Shown one piece after another: positions 24,594 through 34,381 of a stretch of DNA of 64,000 nucleotides. The position numbers and the translations under genes are program-made. The notes under the pieces were generated by a model. It was not told where the DNA came from. It searched no databases and worked only from the letters and a program-made list of their open reading frames with translations. Position 1 is the first letter of the stretch. Each line of letters begins with the position of its first letter. The stretch lies in assembly GCA_014925825.1 (NCBI GenBank), contig JACGCK010000031.1, forward strand, positions 310,001-374,000. The letters are read 5' to 3'. This DNA is from Pholiota molesta. Taxonomy: Eukaryota; Basidiomycota; Agaricomycetes; Agaricales; Strophariaceae.

Positions 24594-24876
24594 CTTTAGC
24601 CAGCACTTGCCGACGGCGCGGAAGTGTATCCGGAACGCACTGGCTATCCATGATGTCAACTTCCACGAGCCAGAGGCGTATTTCCGTCTCGTGGGACCAC
24701 CCCATTCTTATCTGGGGCTCGAATACCGGTGACTCACTGAAAACTTTTCATATGTAGCCTAGGGTCTTGTGGTATTTCCTCGTGCTTCCAGCATGCTCTG
24801 AAATATATAATTGGGGCCACCATAAAGTTTGGGGTCTCCAGACAATTCTCCTACGTTGCTCGCCTCATCCTCGAAA

Positions 24877-27389
24877 ATGTCTACACCGACTGAAGAGACC
24901 CAGTCTGTTCATTTTGGTGCTTCTGGGACTGCCACTCCGACCCCAATCTCAACGCCTACAAAACTTGGACATGCACCAGTGGAGTTGACTGATCAAACGA
25001 ACTTGCTTCCATTCAGAAAAATCATTGCTTGCTTCCTGGGTCTTGCTCTCTGTATCGTTGTATCGACTTTAGATACAGTTATCATCGCCACCGCCATTCC
25101 AACCATCTCTGTCGCCTTCAACGCTGGGTCGATTGTTTCATGGGTGCCTTCAGCGTACCTCTTGACGTCTACCGCTTTTCAACCTCTGTACGGCCGCTTC
25201 AGCGACATCTTTGGCCGCAAGGCTGCAATCATCATCGCCATGTCTATCTTCATGGTTGGCAACTTGCTGGCTGGGTTTTCGAGGACTATCATCCAGCTTA
25301 TCATATTCCGAGGCGTGGCAGGCGCTGGTGGAGGTTAGCGATAAGCACACATGCTCCAATTTCACTCGGCTTGGTATCGTTTCTAAAACATGTGAACTAT
25401 GCGTATAACTATTGCGCGATATAGGGGGTTTGATCAGCATGGCTCAAATAGTCGTCTCTGATATTGTTAGCCTGCGTGATAGGTATGTTTTACCCCGACT
25501 CCTTGTATTAGACGCTCATGCCGATTTCTGTGTGCTCTACTAGGGGAAAATACCAAGGCATCATAGGAAGTGTAGTTGCTATTGGGTACGCCATTGGACC
25601 AGTAATCGGTGGAGCACTCGCACAAAAAGTCAGCTGGAGGGTACGTGATCTATTTCTAACTTTCATCGCGACGTATTGACTATATATACACGCCGTTTAG
25701 TGGTGCTTTTGGATCTGTATCCCACTATCCTTGTGTGCAGTACTCGTTGTGACATTCATCTTGCCTTTGAAGCCAGTTCATGGTAACATAAAACAGTGAG
25801 TACCTCCACGACCGCGCTTGCTAAAGCGTCCCTTAATTAATGCACTCGAAGAAAACTCTTCGCCGTCGATTTCATGGGTGCGATTCTCACTCTTATTGGG
25901 TGCACACTTGTGATATTGCCTCTCATTTGGGTAAGCTGTCATAGATCGGATATCAACATGCATACGTTAATCATCATATCATCGTCAGGGAGGTGTAACC
26001 TTTCCATGGACATCTGCTGCTGTCCTCGCGACTCTCTTCTCTGGAATTCTCGTCTGCATCTTATTCTGTATCTGGGAATGGAAGGGGGCGACACTCCCCA
26101 TCGTACCAAGTAAGTATTTGATCATAGTAGTGCATAATTTTGCTGACTAGCGGGGGGTTGAAATGATCCCAGTGTATATGTTCAAGGACAGTACGATCAG
26201 TGGCGTCTATATCACCATGTTTATCAAGTACGTAGAACGTACCCTGTTTGAAGACGGACTAATGAAATTACGGTAGTGGCTTCGTTTATTTCTCGACTTT
26301 GTACTATTTGCCTCAATACTTCCAAGTTGTCTTGGGATATGGTCCCATCGGCGCATCCATATTTCTTATCCCAGTCCTCGTAAGCCAAATCCTCCTCAGT
26401 TGGCTATCGGTATGTCTCCATATTATTTTGCACTCCATGCAAGGAAAATTGATGTACTCCGAAATCAGGGCGTCATGGTTAGCCGTACTGGACGATACAC
26501 GGTAATTGAGCCTTGTTGGGATTTGCAGTGCGGATAACTCATACAGACGACGGTTTATAGATGATCATTCATACTGGCTTTGCATTATGGTCTGTTGCAT
26601 GCGGGCTGATCTCGACGATTAATCCGAAATCGCATAAGGTCGAACTTGTGATATATATGCTCCTTGCTGGTAGTGGTTCAGGCCAGGTAGGCTCTGGCAT
26701 TCAAACTCGACTTTTGGTCTCTCTAACAAAATGGCTGCTAGACGTTCCAAACTACTACTGTCGCAGCCCAAGCTAGCGTATCGCGTAGGGATATGTCCGT
26801 TGTAACGGCCTTCAGAAATGTACGATGACCACTATATATAGGAGATATTGTTACTGACTTGCCCAGTTCATTCGATTATTTGGAGGAACACTGGCTCTTG
26901 CTATTAGCGCGACCATAATGCACGTCTTTCCTTCTCGAATTGATCTGACCCTGACGATCGTATAGAAATAACTCTCTACGTGCATCAATGCACGATCTAG
27001 CTCTGCCCTCAAGCATCATTTCCAAAGTAATCAACGACGCGTCCGAACTAAGCTCTCCCGCTGCACTCGGCATATCTGCCTCTACCGCCGACATCATCCT
27101 AAACAAGGGATACACGCGAGGCTTCCGGACGGTATTTATCCTGCATGCTGTGCTGAACGCGGTCGCCACTATCGCGAGCGTGCTGATGATCAAGCATAAA
27201 GAGCTGACGAGGGGCGATGAACAGCAGCTCCGGGAGGCGGCCGCGGCGCTCGATGTGAAGTCGAAAGAGGAGAGGCTTGTTACGGATTTAGAAAAGGCGC
27301 TGGTGTCGCCGTCTCTGTCTGTCGCCGAGAGTCAGAAGCAGAAGCAAGCGTCTGCTGCAGAATCTACGGAGAAACTGAGCGAAAAGTAG
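24877..27389 (+). CDS. MFS transporter, DHA2 (14-spanner drug:H+ antiporter) type
   Basis: Proton-coupled exporter of the plasma membrane or vacuole. After a polar leader (MSTPTEETQSVHFG) comes the first helix, FLGLALCIVVSTLDTVIIAT, the usual D-T-I/V pattern of DHA2 proteins. The loop 2-3 motif A is GRFSDIFGRKAAI. The antiporter motif C region is AIGYAIGPVIGGALAQKVSW followed by WRWCFWICIP. Later helices include MFINGFVYFSTLYYLPQYFQ, PQYFQVVLGYGPIGASIFLI and SGSGQ. About nine short introns interrupt the frame. The charged cytoplasmic tail ends ESTEKLSEK at 27389. The substrate cannot be deduced; toxin or drug efflux is the family's usual role. The start is chosen as the first Met of the exon encoding helix 1. 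Confidence 0.88.
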
Positions 27390-28248
27390 ATTCAGGGTTC
27401 GATTTCTTTCCTTTGTTATGAGGCATATGTTTTGATTTTTTTTTGAAGCCCCAATTACGAGTCCAAAATTTAGTGTTACGATGTAATTTCTACTTAGTCA
27501 AACATTCATAGTACTAGAATTAGACCTTGTACTCATAGATATAGAATAATTTCTGAATGCCCAATTGCCAATTGGTGCCCTGGATCAATTATCGTGAATG
27601 TACATACTTCTGACCTTTTTGGGCACTTTTGTATTTTTCTTTTCCTATGTTAGTAATAGTACCGAGCAGGCTTCGAAATGTTCTAATAGCCCTTTCTTGG
27701 ATAGACAGTATTTCCTGGGACCGATATCATATTTTACATAGGCGTTAAAGAGCGGAGTTACACTTGGTCCTAGTATCCGAACAATTCGGCCTTACCAAGG
27801 CCTTACAGCTCTATTACGAGGTGGAGAAAAGCATCACTATGCAAGTAGCACCGGCATTGCTGAAGATGAGCTAGCTCGCGATAATTTATCTCCGGCGCTC
27901 GCCAGTTTCCTTGCAGTTCACCATGGTCCATCCTCTGACCATCCCTCCTTGCCACTTGCATCTCACTTATTTACTGTTTCTCGTATATATAATCAGCTGG
28001 GGATCTGGTCTATTTCAAAAGCGTCATAGGCTTCATACCTAAAACAACCGGTTGGAACGATACCCATAACGCTCCGGTTTTCAGCAGAGACGAGGTGTCC
28101 GAAGGGAAGATTCGCGAGCCACTTCCCAAAAAAGGATCGCGGCTCACCGAGGGGTCTCCCACGTGATTGGATGGGTTCTTAAGTGCACAAATCTCCGAGA
28201 GATTCAAATCTTGTCTCTCGCTTTGACTACCATCCTCGCAAAATCACC
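27390..28248. other. Aldolase promoter region
   Basis: No gene is recognised. TATATATAA occurs at 27984-27992 and an overlapping CCAAT/E-box at 28160-28170. Together they suit a strongly expressed glycolytic promoter, but this is inferred. Confidence 0.45.
28160..28170 (-). promoter_or_regulatory. Overlapping CCAAT box and CACGTG E-box
   Basis: On the minus strand the sequence reads CCAATCACGTG, joining a CCAAT box (HAP/CBF target) directly to a CACGTG bHLH site. It sits 79 nt before the aldolase ATG. Confidence 0.4.
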
Positions 28249-29240
28249 ATGGGCATCCTCGATATCGTCCCTGTGAGTACCTGCAACAGATGTTGCGCGA
28301 TGACCCTGATCGCGCAGTAGGCTGGCGTCTTGACCGGCGATAACGTCCGCAAACTCTTCGACTATGCAAAGGAACACAAGGTATGTTATTTTACATCAGA
28401 GCGTGTAAGGAGACTAACGTCGATTGCAGTTTGCCATCCCAGTGAGTCGCAATCGCACATACATTTGACGAAATACCGAAATCCGACATTCTCTAGGCAA
28501 TCGTACGTTATCTATCCTTCGTACCAGTGGACGGTGGACTCATGAGTTTTTCGCCATAGAACGTAACTTCTACATCGACCGCAAATGCTGTCCTGGAAGC
28601 CGCCCGGTAATAATCTCACAATTTGTCTTCTATCGCGTTTTTTATATCTTATCGGTGTGTCAGCGACATCAAATCTCCCATCATCATCCAAGTCTCACAG
28701 GGTGGAAGCGCGTACTTCGCCGGCAAGGGTCTCGCCAACGACAAGCAGCAAGCCTCCATCCTCGGCGCTGTCAGCGCTGCCCACCATGTCCGTCTCATGG
28801 CTCCCGCGTACGGCGTGTAAGTCGGCCCCTATCGTGGCTTGGCTGCTGGATTTGATCACTTTGTCGATAGCCCCGTCGTCATGCACAGCGACCATTGCGC
28901 CGAGAAACTCCTCCCATGGTTCGACGGTATGCTCGAAGCTGACGAGGCTTACTTCAAGGAACACCAAGAGCCCCTCTTCTCGTCCCACATGTTGGACCTG
29001 TCTGAAGACCCCAAGGAAAAGAACATCGAGATCTGCGCCAAATACTTCAAACGTATGGCTCCCATCGGTCTATGGCTCGAGATGGAGATCGGTATCACCG
29101 GCGGTGAGGAGGATGGTGTCGATAACACGGGCGCCGACAACTCCACTCTGTACACTCAACCCGACGACGTCTATGACGTGTACAAAGCCTTGAGCGCAAT
29201 CGGGCCCAACTTCAGCATTGCTGCCGCGTTCGGCAACGTT

Positions 29241-29273
<33 letters not shown>

Positions 29274-29813
29274 CTGCCTGACCTCCTCGCAAAGCACCAA
29301 AACTATGTCGCTGAGCAGTTGAAACAGCCAAAGGGCTCCAAGCCTCTGTGAGCTTGATTCTTTTTTTGCGACAAAATTTTTAGCTCATATAATCGTTTAG
29401 GTACCTTGTCTTCCACGGAGGCTCTGGATCTTCCAAGGAGGAAATCGCCACTGCTGTGGGCAACGGTGTCGTGAAGATGAACGTCGACACCGATACGCAA
29501 TTCGCGTATCTCATCGGCATCCGGGTAGGGATTTTTTGCGAGGGCGAGAAGAATTAAATATTGACATCCTGGTTTTAGGACTTCGTCCTCAAAAAGAAGG
29601 ACTACCTGCTAACGCAGGTTGGTAACCCCGAGGGTGCGGACAAGCCCAACAAGAAGGTAAGGCGTGGATTTTTATATATAGAAGAGTGACTTGTTTCTCA
29701 ATATTTTGTGTCAGTTCTACGACCCCCGTGTGTGGGTGCGTGAGGGTGAGAAGACCTTGGTCAAGCGCGTCGAGGAGGCTTGCAATGATCTTGGAAACAC
29801 CAACCGTCTGTGA
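28249..29813 (+). CDS. FBA1: Fructose-1,6-bisphosphate aldolase, class II
   Basis: Zinc-dependent glycolytic enzyme interconverting fructose-1,6-bisphosphate with dihydroxyacetone phosphate and glyceraldehyde-3-phosphate in the cytosol. MGILDIVP is spliced to AGVLTGDNVRKLFDYAKEHK. Then come a 12-nt exon (FAIP, 28430-28441) and a 6-nt exon (AI, 28497-28502), followed by NVTSTSTANAVLEAAR. Class II motifs are intact: the metal/catalytic VMHSDHCAEKLLPWFD, GITGGEEDGVDN, the His in GNVHGVYKPGNV, and the phosphate loops FHGGSGSSKEE and KMNVDTDTQF. The last exon ends EEACNDLGNTNRL with TGA at 29811-29813. Length and residues are complete, so it should be active. The many 5' introns and tiny exons are unusual. 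Confidence 0.95.
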
Positions 29814-30577
29814 CTATCATCCTAGTCTTTTTGGAGCTGTCGTTGTGAGAAGTTATATAGCGTAGAATTGGATTAAACCAGAACGAATAAGAATGTATTT
29901 CCTTGTCTAATTGGGCACCCATCTCATCGCCTTGAAGCTTAAATATCCTCAGCGTCAGTCGGTTGCATCGACCAGTCGTCCCTCCCTCTCTACAGCAAAA
30001 TGTTTCCTTTACAAATACATGTTGATCAGGTTTCTTGCTAATTCAAACCTTTTGTAGGCTGGATGGAAGAACTTCCGGCATCCGCCATCGTGTCGGTCCC
30101 GATGGCGATGGGCCGTTTGAGGAGACTGCCTGTAAATGCCAGTTGAGTGCCAGTCTTTTCACTTAAAGTTTTCACTCCAGTGAATGCCACTTATCTCTGT
30201 TCGAAAGGGATTGAAAATTGAGCGTAAATGTTCCGTGGACGGCGCAAGACTTACAGCTCAGTATTCTGACCGAAGCTATGTTTTCAATATTGTAGCTTTC
30301 ATTGAATATTGAGAGCTTGCACGCCATAGTCTATACCGACGTCAACATCTGAACAGACGAAATGTTGGACAAAGCTATAAGTATCATGAACGATTGCAAG
30401 TAGAATAACAGCACTTCACCGAAGTACTACTCACCAGGTACGCCCTCCAGTGAGGAATAATGTTGATTTTCTGATCGCTTCTTTTGCAGATTCAAGAAAC
30501 CTCTTGGTAAATTTCTTGATCTTGCATGGTCGAAAAGGACATTCAAGCGGATTGTTTTCCAGATTGACCTCTAAAAG
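29814..30577. other. Intergenic; left end of the inverted duplication
   Basis: From about 30250 on, the sequence resembles the reverse complement of 53281-53545 (shared ACTTACAGC, TTTCATTGAATATTGAGAG, TTGCACGCCATAGTCTATAC), marking the outer edge of the duplicated block. No gene is recognised. Confidence 0.6.
30377..30384 (+). promoter_or_regulatory. TATA-like box of the left peptide gene
   Basis: TATAAGTA, corresponding to TATAAATA before the right copy. It lies about 194 nt before the ATG, against about 116 nt in the right arm; an insertion in the leader accounts for the difference. Confidence 0.4.
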
Positions 30578-31009
30578 ATGCATTTCTCCAAATTGATCAC
30601 CGCTTTCATCGTCGTCGCGGCCACCGGCGCACTCGCCTACCGTGAAGAAGCCCACGGCCACGAGCTCGCAGGCGCTCACCAGGAGTTCGAAGGCCGCGAA
30701 GGTGGATCAACCGAGGCCGGCGCAGGATTCGACAACTCGGAGATGGAGTTCACCCCCGTCGGAGAGACCTCCTTGGAAGCCGCCAGCAACGGCTACTGCT
30801 TCTTCGGGCGCTGCCTGCGCCGCAACTCCTATCACAGGAGATGCCCCCGCGGCTTCCGCGTGGTCGGGTTCAGGCGCTGTGGCTGGTGGCGGATTCGCGC
30901 GTTGTGCTGCCGCTACCGTCGCCGCTGGGCCCACGGCGAGCACGTTGAAGGCGAGGAAGCAGGCGCTGAGTTGTCTGAGCGTTCTGAGCTCGACGAGCTC
31001 GATAACTAA
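30578..31009 (+). CDS. Secreted cationic six-cysteine (defensin-like) peptide precursor, left copy
   Basis: Single-exon 143-residue protein. Residues 1-20 (MHFSKLITAFIVVAATGALA) are a clear signal peptide. Residues 21-70 are acidic, rich in Glu, His and Gly. Residues 72-117 form a strongly basic core with six Cys at 74, 79, 89, 101, 110 and 111 (C-x4-C-x9-C-x11-C-x8-CC), many Arg and two adjacent Trp (GWWRIRALCC). The last 25 residues are again acidic. Acidic flanks around a basic Cys-rich core are typical of antimicrobial-peptide precursors that neutralise the core until cleavage. The Cys pattern with a terminal CC recalls beta-defensins but the spacings differ, and it is not the plectasin-type pattern. 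An almost full-length homologue lies inverted at 52849-53280. The antimicrobial role is inference. Confidence 0.8.
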   Translation: MHFSKLITAFIVVAATGALAYREEAHGHELAGAHQEFEGREGGSTEAGAGFDNSEMEFTPVGETSLEAASNGYCFFGRCLRRNSYHRRCPRGFRVVGFRRCGWWRIRALCCRYRRRWAHGEHVEGEEAGAELSERSELDELDN

Positions 31010-31475
31010 GGTAGTTCAGAGCGCGCTCCAACTCACGCGGGATGCTTTCCCATGTGCAAGGGTGACAGACTTTTATTGTGCTTGGAATGCACTACAGTTT
31101 TCGTGATAGTTGAATAGGATAATTGAATGTAAAGATATCGCGGCTTTCTGAAATTGTGCCTACCTTCAGTAAGAGAACGCAACGTTACGACGATGACGCA
31201 CGCGCTGATAGGCGCTGGCGATTAATCTGACGAGCGCTTATTCCGATTTTATGATTTTACCAGTCGCAGAGACAAATTTTGCCCTCAGAATTGGCGGATT
31301 ATATAGTGTATGCATGCGATGTGAGATCTGAATAGGAAACATATTATATACCGATCTCGACATGCTCTTAGTAGAAGCTAGATGGCGCGAGACTTCATTA
31401 AAGTACAATGCGGCGCTTCAGCTAGTGCAAACATCTAAATATACAATGCATATATACACACAGAAATCTTATGCC
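31010..31475. other. Intergenic between the peptide and HET genes, left arm
   Basis: Convergent 3' region. It contains GCGCTGATAGGCGCTGGCG and further AGCGC blocks at 31200-31240, mirrored in the right arm at 52603-52650. No gene is recognised. Confidence 0.5.
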
Positions 31476-33578
31476 CTATCTCAGGCGGTATACACGTACG
31501 TCCTCGGGTTTGGCGTCTTTCACGGCCTGCCCAGCCATAATCCCATAAATATAACACTCCCCTACAAGCTCCCATTCATCATCGCTTTTGGGCCGTACCA
31601 CAAAAGGTACATCGCCTCCTTGGAAAACACAGATGAGATCCCCTGCTCTCGCAGTGTCGGGAGTGAGACCCAAGAATCCGCGTCGGGTTATAGTAAACGA
31701 CCTTTGCGTCAGGGCTCTGCCCGCCATGCCTTGAAAAGTGCCCAGCGTCAGCATCAGCTGGGATGTCTCTTTGTCGTTCTCCGGAAACGGACGTTTCCCC
31801 GTCCAGAGTTCGTATCCTATGCCGTAGCTGGGCGGCGGGACCGTGTATCCGCTAACGTCGCCACCTCGGTAGCGATTACCGATCATGGTACGCCAGAATG
31901 CCCTGTATCGTCCTTCGGATGTTTGGTATGGGTTGGGCGGACACGATGCAACTGCCTTCTCCCAGCGGTCAAAAGCAGGAAGTACGTCCGGCAGTATGAA
32001 TACTCCTGTTTGGTCAAGATAAGCAGCGTCAGATTCTCGAAATATTCCAGTATCAGGAGCTGGATCGGCGTAGGCTATGGTGTCGAATGGAATTCCTCGC
32101 AACACTAACACGTTGTCGTCGTCGGAAAAGCCTACCGCAACTGGACCGCGAGAATCGCTAAGCATGTGCGCGATGCGAGAAAGCACGCGGAAAACGATAG
32201 AGGCGTCCAGGCGGTCAAAAACAAGTCGACCAAGGATTGGGTGATTCAGTCGGAACCAGCTTGAAGTTTGGTAATTTGCTTGATACCCCATGTCCGTGAA
32301 AGAAGAGTGAAAATAATAATTCGGCTGCGAGAAGTCAGGAACCCAAGATGGTAACTCGAGCGTCTTCTTGCCTCGCCCTACGAATTGAAGAGGTCGTATA
32401 TGATTTTGGGATTTGATTGTATACGTGATTGCTTCTTTGAATAGCACGGCATCCGTCTTGCGCCCAGTGTAGTCAATGTCAATTGCTTCTCGGTCTTGCG
32501 GAGCACATACACCTAATAGCCCATATATTTTATCCCGAGGAAGAGTCGCGTTGAATTGATTCGTCACTACCAATATTTTCCAAAGAGGAAAAGTTAATGT
32601 CCGATGACTTTGCATTGCACGCCAGATGCCGAGGATCGGGTAGAATGGCGTAGTAGGGGGTATGAGCGTCCACCGAGAAGTGAGGACGTAGGTACCTCCA
32701 AAAGCCGGATCCGTTCGCAATCGGCGTCGCAGCGCGTTTTCCTTGATAGCTAGTCCGGCAAACTTCTCGAATCCTACTTCTCTGTGCCCGCATTTCACAA
32801 TTACTTGTTTCGACAGAAGAGCCTCTTGGATGACCCACATTCGACTCCACCAGGAGCGAGCAAAGAGCGCTTGGAGATCCGGCCAAGGTGGAGAGATGCT
32901 GCGGACTTTGAACTTGGGATCCATCACGTCGATTGAATCCGAAGTATCGATGAAATCCATGGCCTTGTTACTACCATCTGCCTCAGGACCAAGCCATACG
33001 ATGGTTTGCTTTGCCTGACTATAAATTTGCCTCATGAGGCCGACTTCGTGGGTCTTTTCTTCGAGATCATCCTGGTTGATGCACACAGCATCCACCCAGA
33101 GCAGTAGCGGCGTATCTGGCTTTCGCAAGTGCAGCAGAGCCGATTCAAGATTGGGCGTAACGGGCACACGTCGCCCGTCGAGAATGATTGTGGAATGACG
33201 GGTTCTTTCCGTTCGTTCGCGGAGGTATTGCCGAATTCCTCGTAGAGTCCACAAAGAAGCGCTGCGACGAATGGGAGGCCCCCAAGTGTACGATAGTGCT
33301 GTGTACTCTGGATTACTGTCCAAATTCACTTCAGCCAAAGTGCAGTCAATATCTTCGGAGCTATGGCCTGGGTTGAGTAGGAGAAGGCGGATGAAGTTCT
33401 GGTTGAGATCAAGATGTATGTATAGAGAAATATCGGATGCATCGTGATATGGTTTGCGCCTGGAGACATGGTGTGTTCTTGTTAGATAGAGCCTGTTTGC
33501 CTGGACCTTTGAGGAGTTGTATCCGCGCGACCAGCAGACTACAAGTGCGAGCGAAAAGGCGCTGAAGAAAGGCCCCAT
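31476..33578 (-). CDS. HET-domain (heterokaryon incompatibility) protein, left copy
   Basis: Single uninterrupted 700-codon frame. The N-terminus is hydrophobic (MGPFFSAFSLALVVCW). The HET domain follows: IRLLLLNPG (about 62-71), the diagnostic EYTALSYTWGPP (91-102), VPVTPNLESALLHLR, LLLWVDAVCINQDDLEEK, MRQIYSQAKQTIVWLGPEAD, and WWSRMWVIQEALLSKQVIVK. The C-terminal part has the usual HET-protein tail: PRDKIYGLLGVCAPQDREAI, WVPDFSQPNYYF, GDLICVFQGGDVPFVVR and WELVGECYIYGIM. HET proteins mediate non-self recognition and programmed cell death in fungi; the partner here is unknown. It lies tail to tail with the secreted peptide gene, an arrangement repeated in the right arm. The frame is intact, unlike the right copy. 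Confidence 0.9.
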   Translation of the reverse strand: MGPFFSAFSLALVVCWSRGYNSSKVQANRLYLTRTHHVSRRKPYHDASDISLYIHLDLNQNFIRLLLLNPGHSSEDIDCTLAEVNLDSNPEYTALSYTWGPPIRRSASLWTLRGIRQYLRERTERTRHSTIILDGRRVPVTPNLESALLHLRKPDTPLLLWVDAVCINQDDLEEKTHEVGLMRQIYSQAKQTIVWLGPEADGSNKAMDFIDTSDSIDVMDPKFKVRSISPPWPDLQALFARSWWSRMWVIQEALLSKQVIVKCGHREVGFEKFAGLAIKENALRRRLRTDPAFGGTYVLTSRWTLIPPTTPFYPILGIWRAMQSHRTLTFPLWKILVVTNQFNATLPRDKIYGLLGVCAPQDREAIDIDYTGRKTDAVLFKEAITYTIKSQNHIRPLQFVGRGKKTLELPSWVPDFSQPNYYFHSSFTDMGYQANYQTSSWFRLNHPILGRLVFDRLDASIVFRVLSRIAHMLSDSRGPVAVGFSDDDNVLVLRGIPFDTIAYADPAPDTGIFRESDAAYLDQTGVFILPDVLPAFDRWEKAVASCPPNPYQTSEGRYRAFWRTMIGNRYRGGDVSGYTVPPPSYGIGYELWTGKRPFPENDKETSQLMLTLGTFQGMAGRALTQRSFTITRRGFLGLTPDTARAGDLICVFQGGDVPFVVRPKSDDEWELVGECYIYGIMAGQAVKDAKPEDVRVYRLR

Positions 33579-34006
33579 TAGCTGGACCTAAAGAGTTCGG
33601 CAATGGGAAAACATGCATTGAAAGCTCCCATCTATCACCACTGCGAATGTCGCCACGAGTCGTCGAATTACATAGATCCGAGATTCCGAGTTCAAGAATG
33701 CTGTCAATGCATCGTTCCAAATGTGTCGCAAACGTGTTAGATGGGCCTGTTGCCATTGACAGAGATATGTTTTCGGCCCGTCGAAGTCTTTCCGCATTTT
33801 CATAAATAATTGCGGCACCACGTCTGTTAGAATAACCTAGAAGTGAGAAAACAAGTTTTTATGGGAGTAAAGAACCAAAGGTATATCCAGTCCAAATCCA
33901 GTCGGATTGCGTACCAAGCTTTTGCCAAACATATCGCTGAGCGCTGAGCGCTGAGCGCCGAGCGGCCATCATTTGTCTACTTAGCAGGCATCTGCGAATC
34001 GCAAAG
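33579..34006. other. HET upstream region, with rearrangement breakpoint
   Basis: Conserved with 49872-50268 of the right arm, including a short upstream peptide (KMRKDFD, PKTYLCQ, GSFQCM). A GCGCTGA repeat lies at 33935-33965. At about 33977 the match jumps directly to P450 upstream sequence, leaving out roughly 480 nt that the right arm has there. Confidence 0.6.
33935..33965. repeat. GCGCTGA short tandem repeat
   Basis: About four 7-nt units. The right arm has about three units of the complement at 49883-49902. It sits close to the left-arm breakpoint. Confidence 0.7.
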
Positions 34007-34345
34007 ATGGGAGAGCTACCTCCTGGTATTCGATATCTTCTGCGAAGCACACATAAACCCCTTTCGCCTCCCGCTCTCGCATGGGTCATCATTCGCTTTG
34101 TGGAAGCAAAGTTCAATGTGCAAATCTCGACATTCTGGAGTGTCCTCGCCCTCGTGCTCAGTTTACCTCTGGCCTTGACGATCTCGGTCATGTACGACAA
34201 AATGTACATTCGCTTTGATGCTGCGAGGAAAGGCGCGGTTCTGCCGCCGAGGGTTGGTGATGCCTCGCGCGGAGGGTTCAACAACTTGTTGGAGGTGGAG
34301 GCCATCAGGACTCAGACGGTTTCAAATGGCGCCAGACTTCAATGA
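34007..34345 (+). pseudogene. Orphan first exon of a P450 (5' fragment)
   Basis: Encodes [20 protein letters not shown] and onward to RIGHT-copy-equivalent residues FNNLLE, closely matching exon 1 of the complete P450 at 47009-49356. The sequence CTCAGACGG shows a 19-nt deletion relative to the right copy (apparently between CAGA repeats), which shifts the frame. Nothing P450-like follows on this strand; a different P450 begins its 3' end at 34382 on the other strand. No haem motif, so it cannot make an enzyme. Confidence 0.85.
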
Positions 34346-34381
34346 TATAATAGCCACGTTTTCACATATCATTTACAAAAA

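Larger units (their letters stand above)
30250..34336. repeat. Left arm of a large inverted duplication
   Basis: Carries, in mirrored order, the same elements as 49040-53545: peptide gene promoter, secreted cysteine-rich peptide gene, HET-domain gene, HET upstream sequence, a GCGCTGA short tandem repeat and the first exon of a P450. The two arms differ by many substitutions and by indels, so the event is not recent or the arms are free to diverge. The arm stops inside the P450 exon near 34336. Confidence 0.85.

Noticed and set aside
31362..32108. 248-codon plus-strand frame
   Set aside because: Antisense of the left HET gene, no family resemblance.
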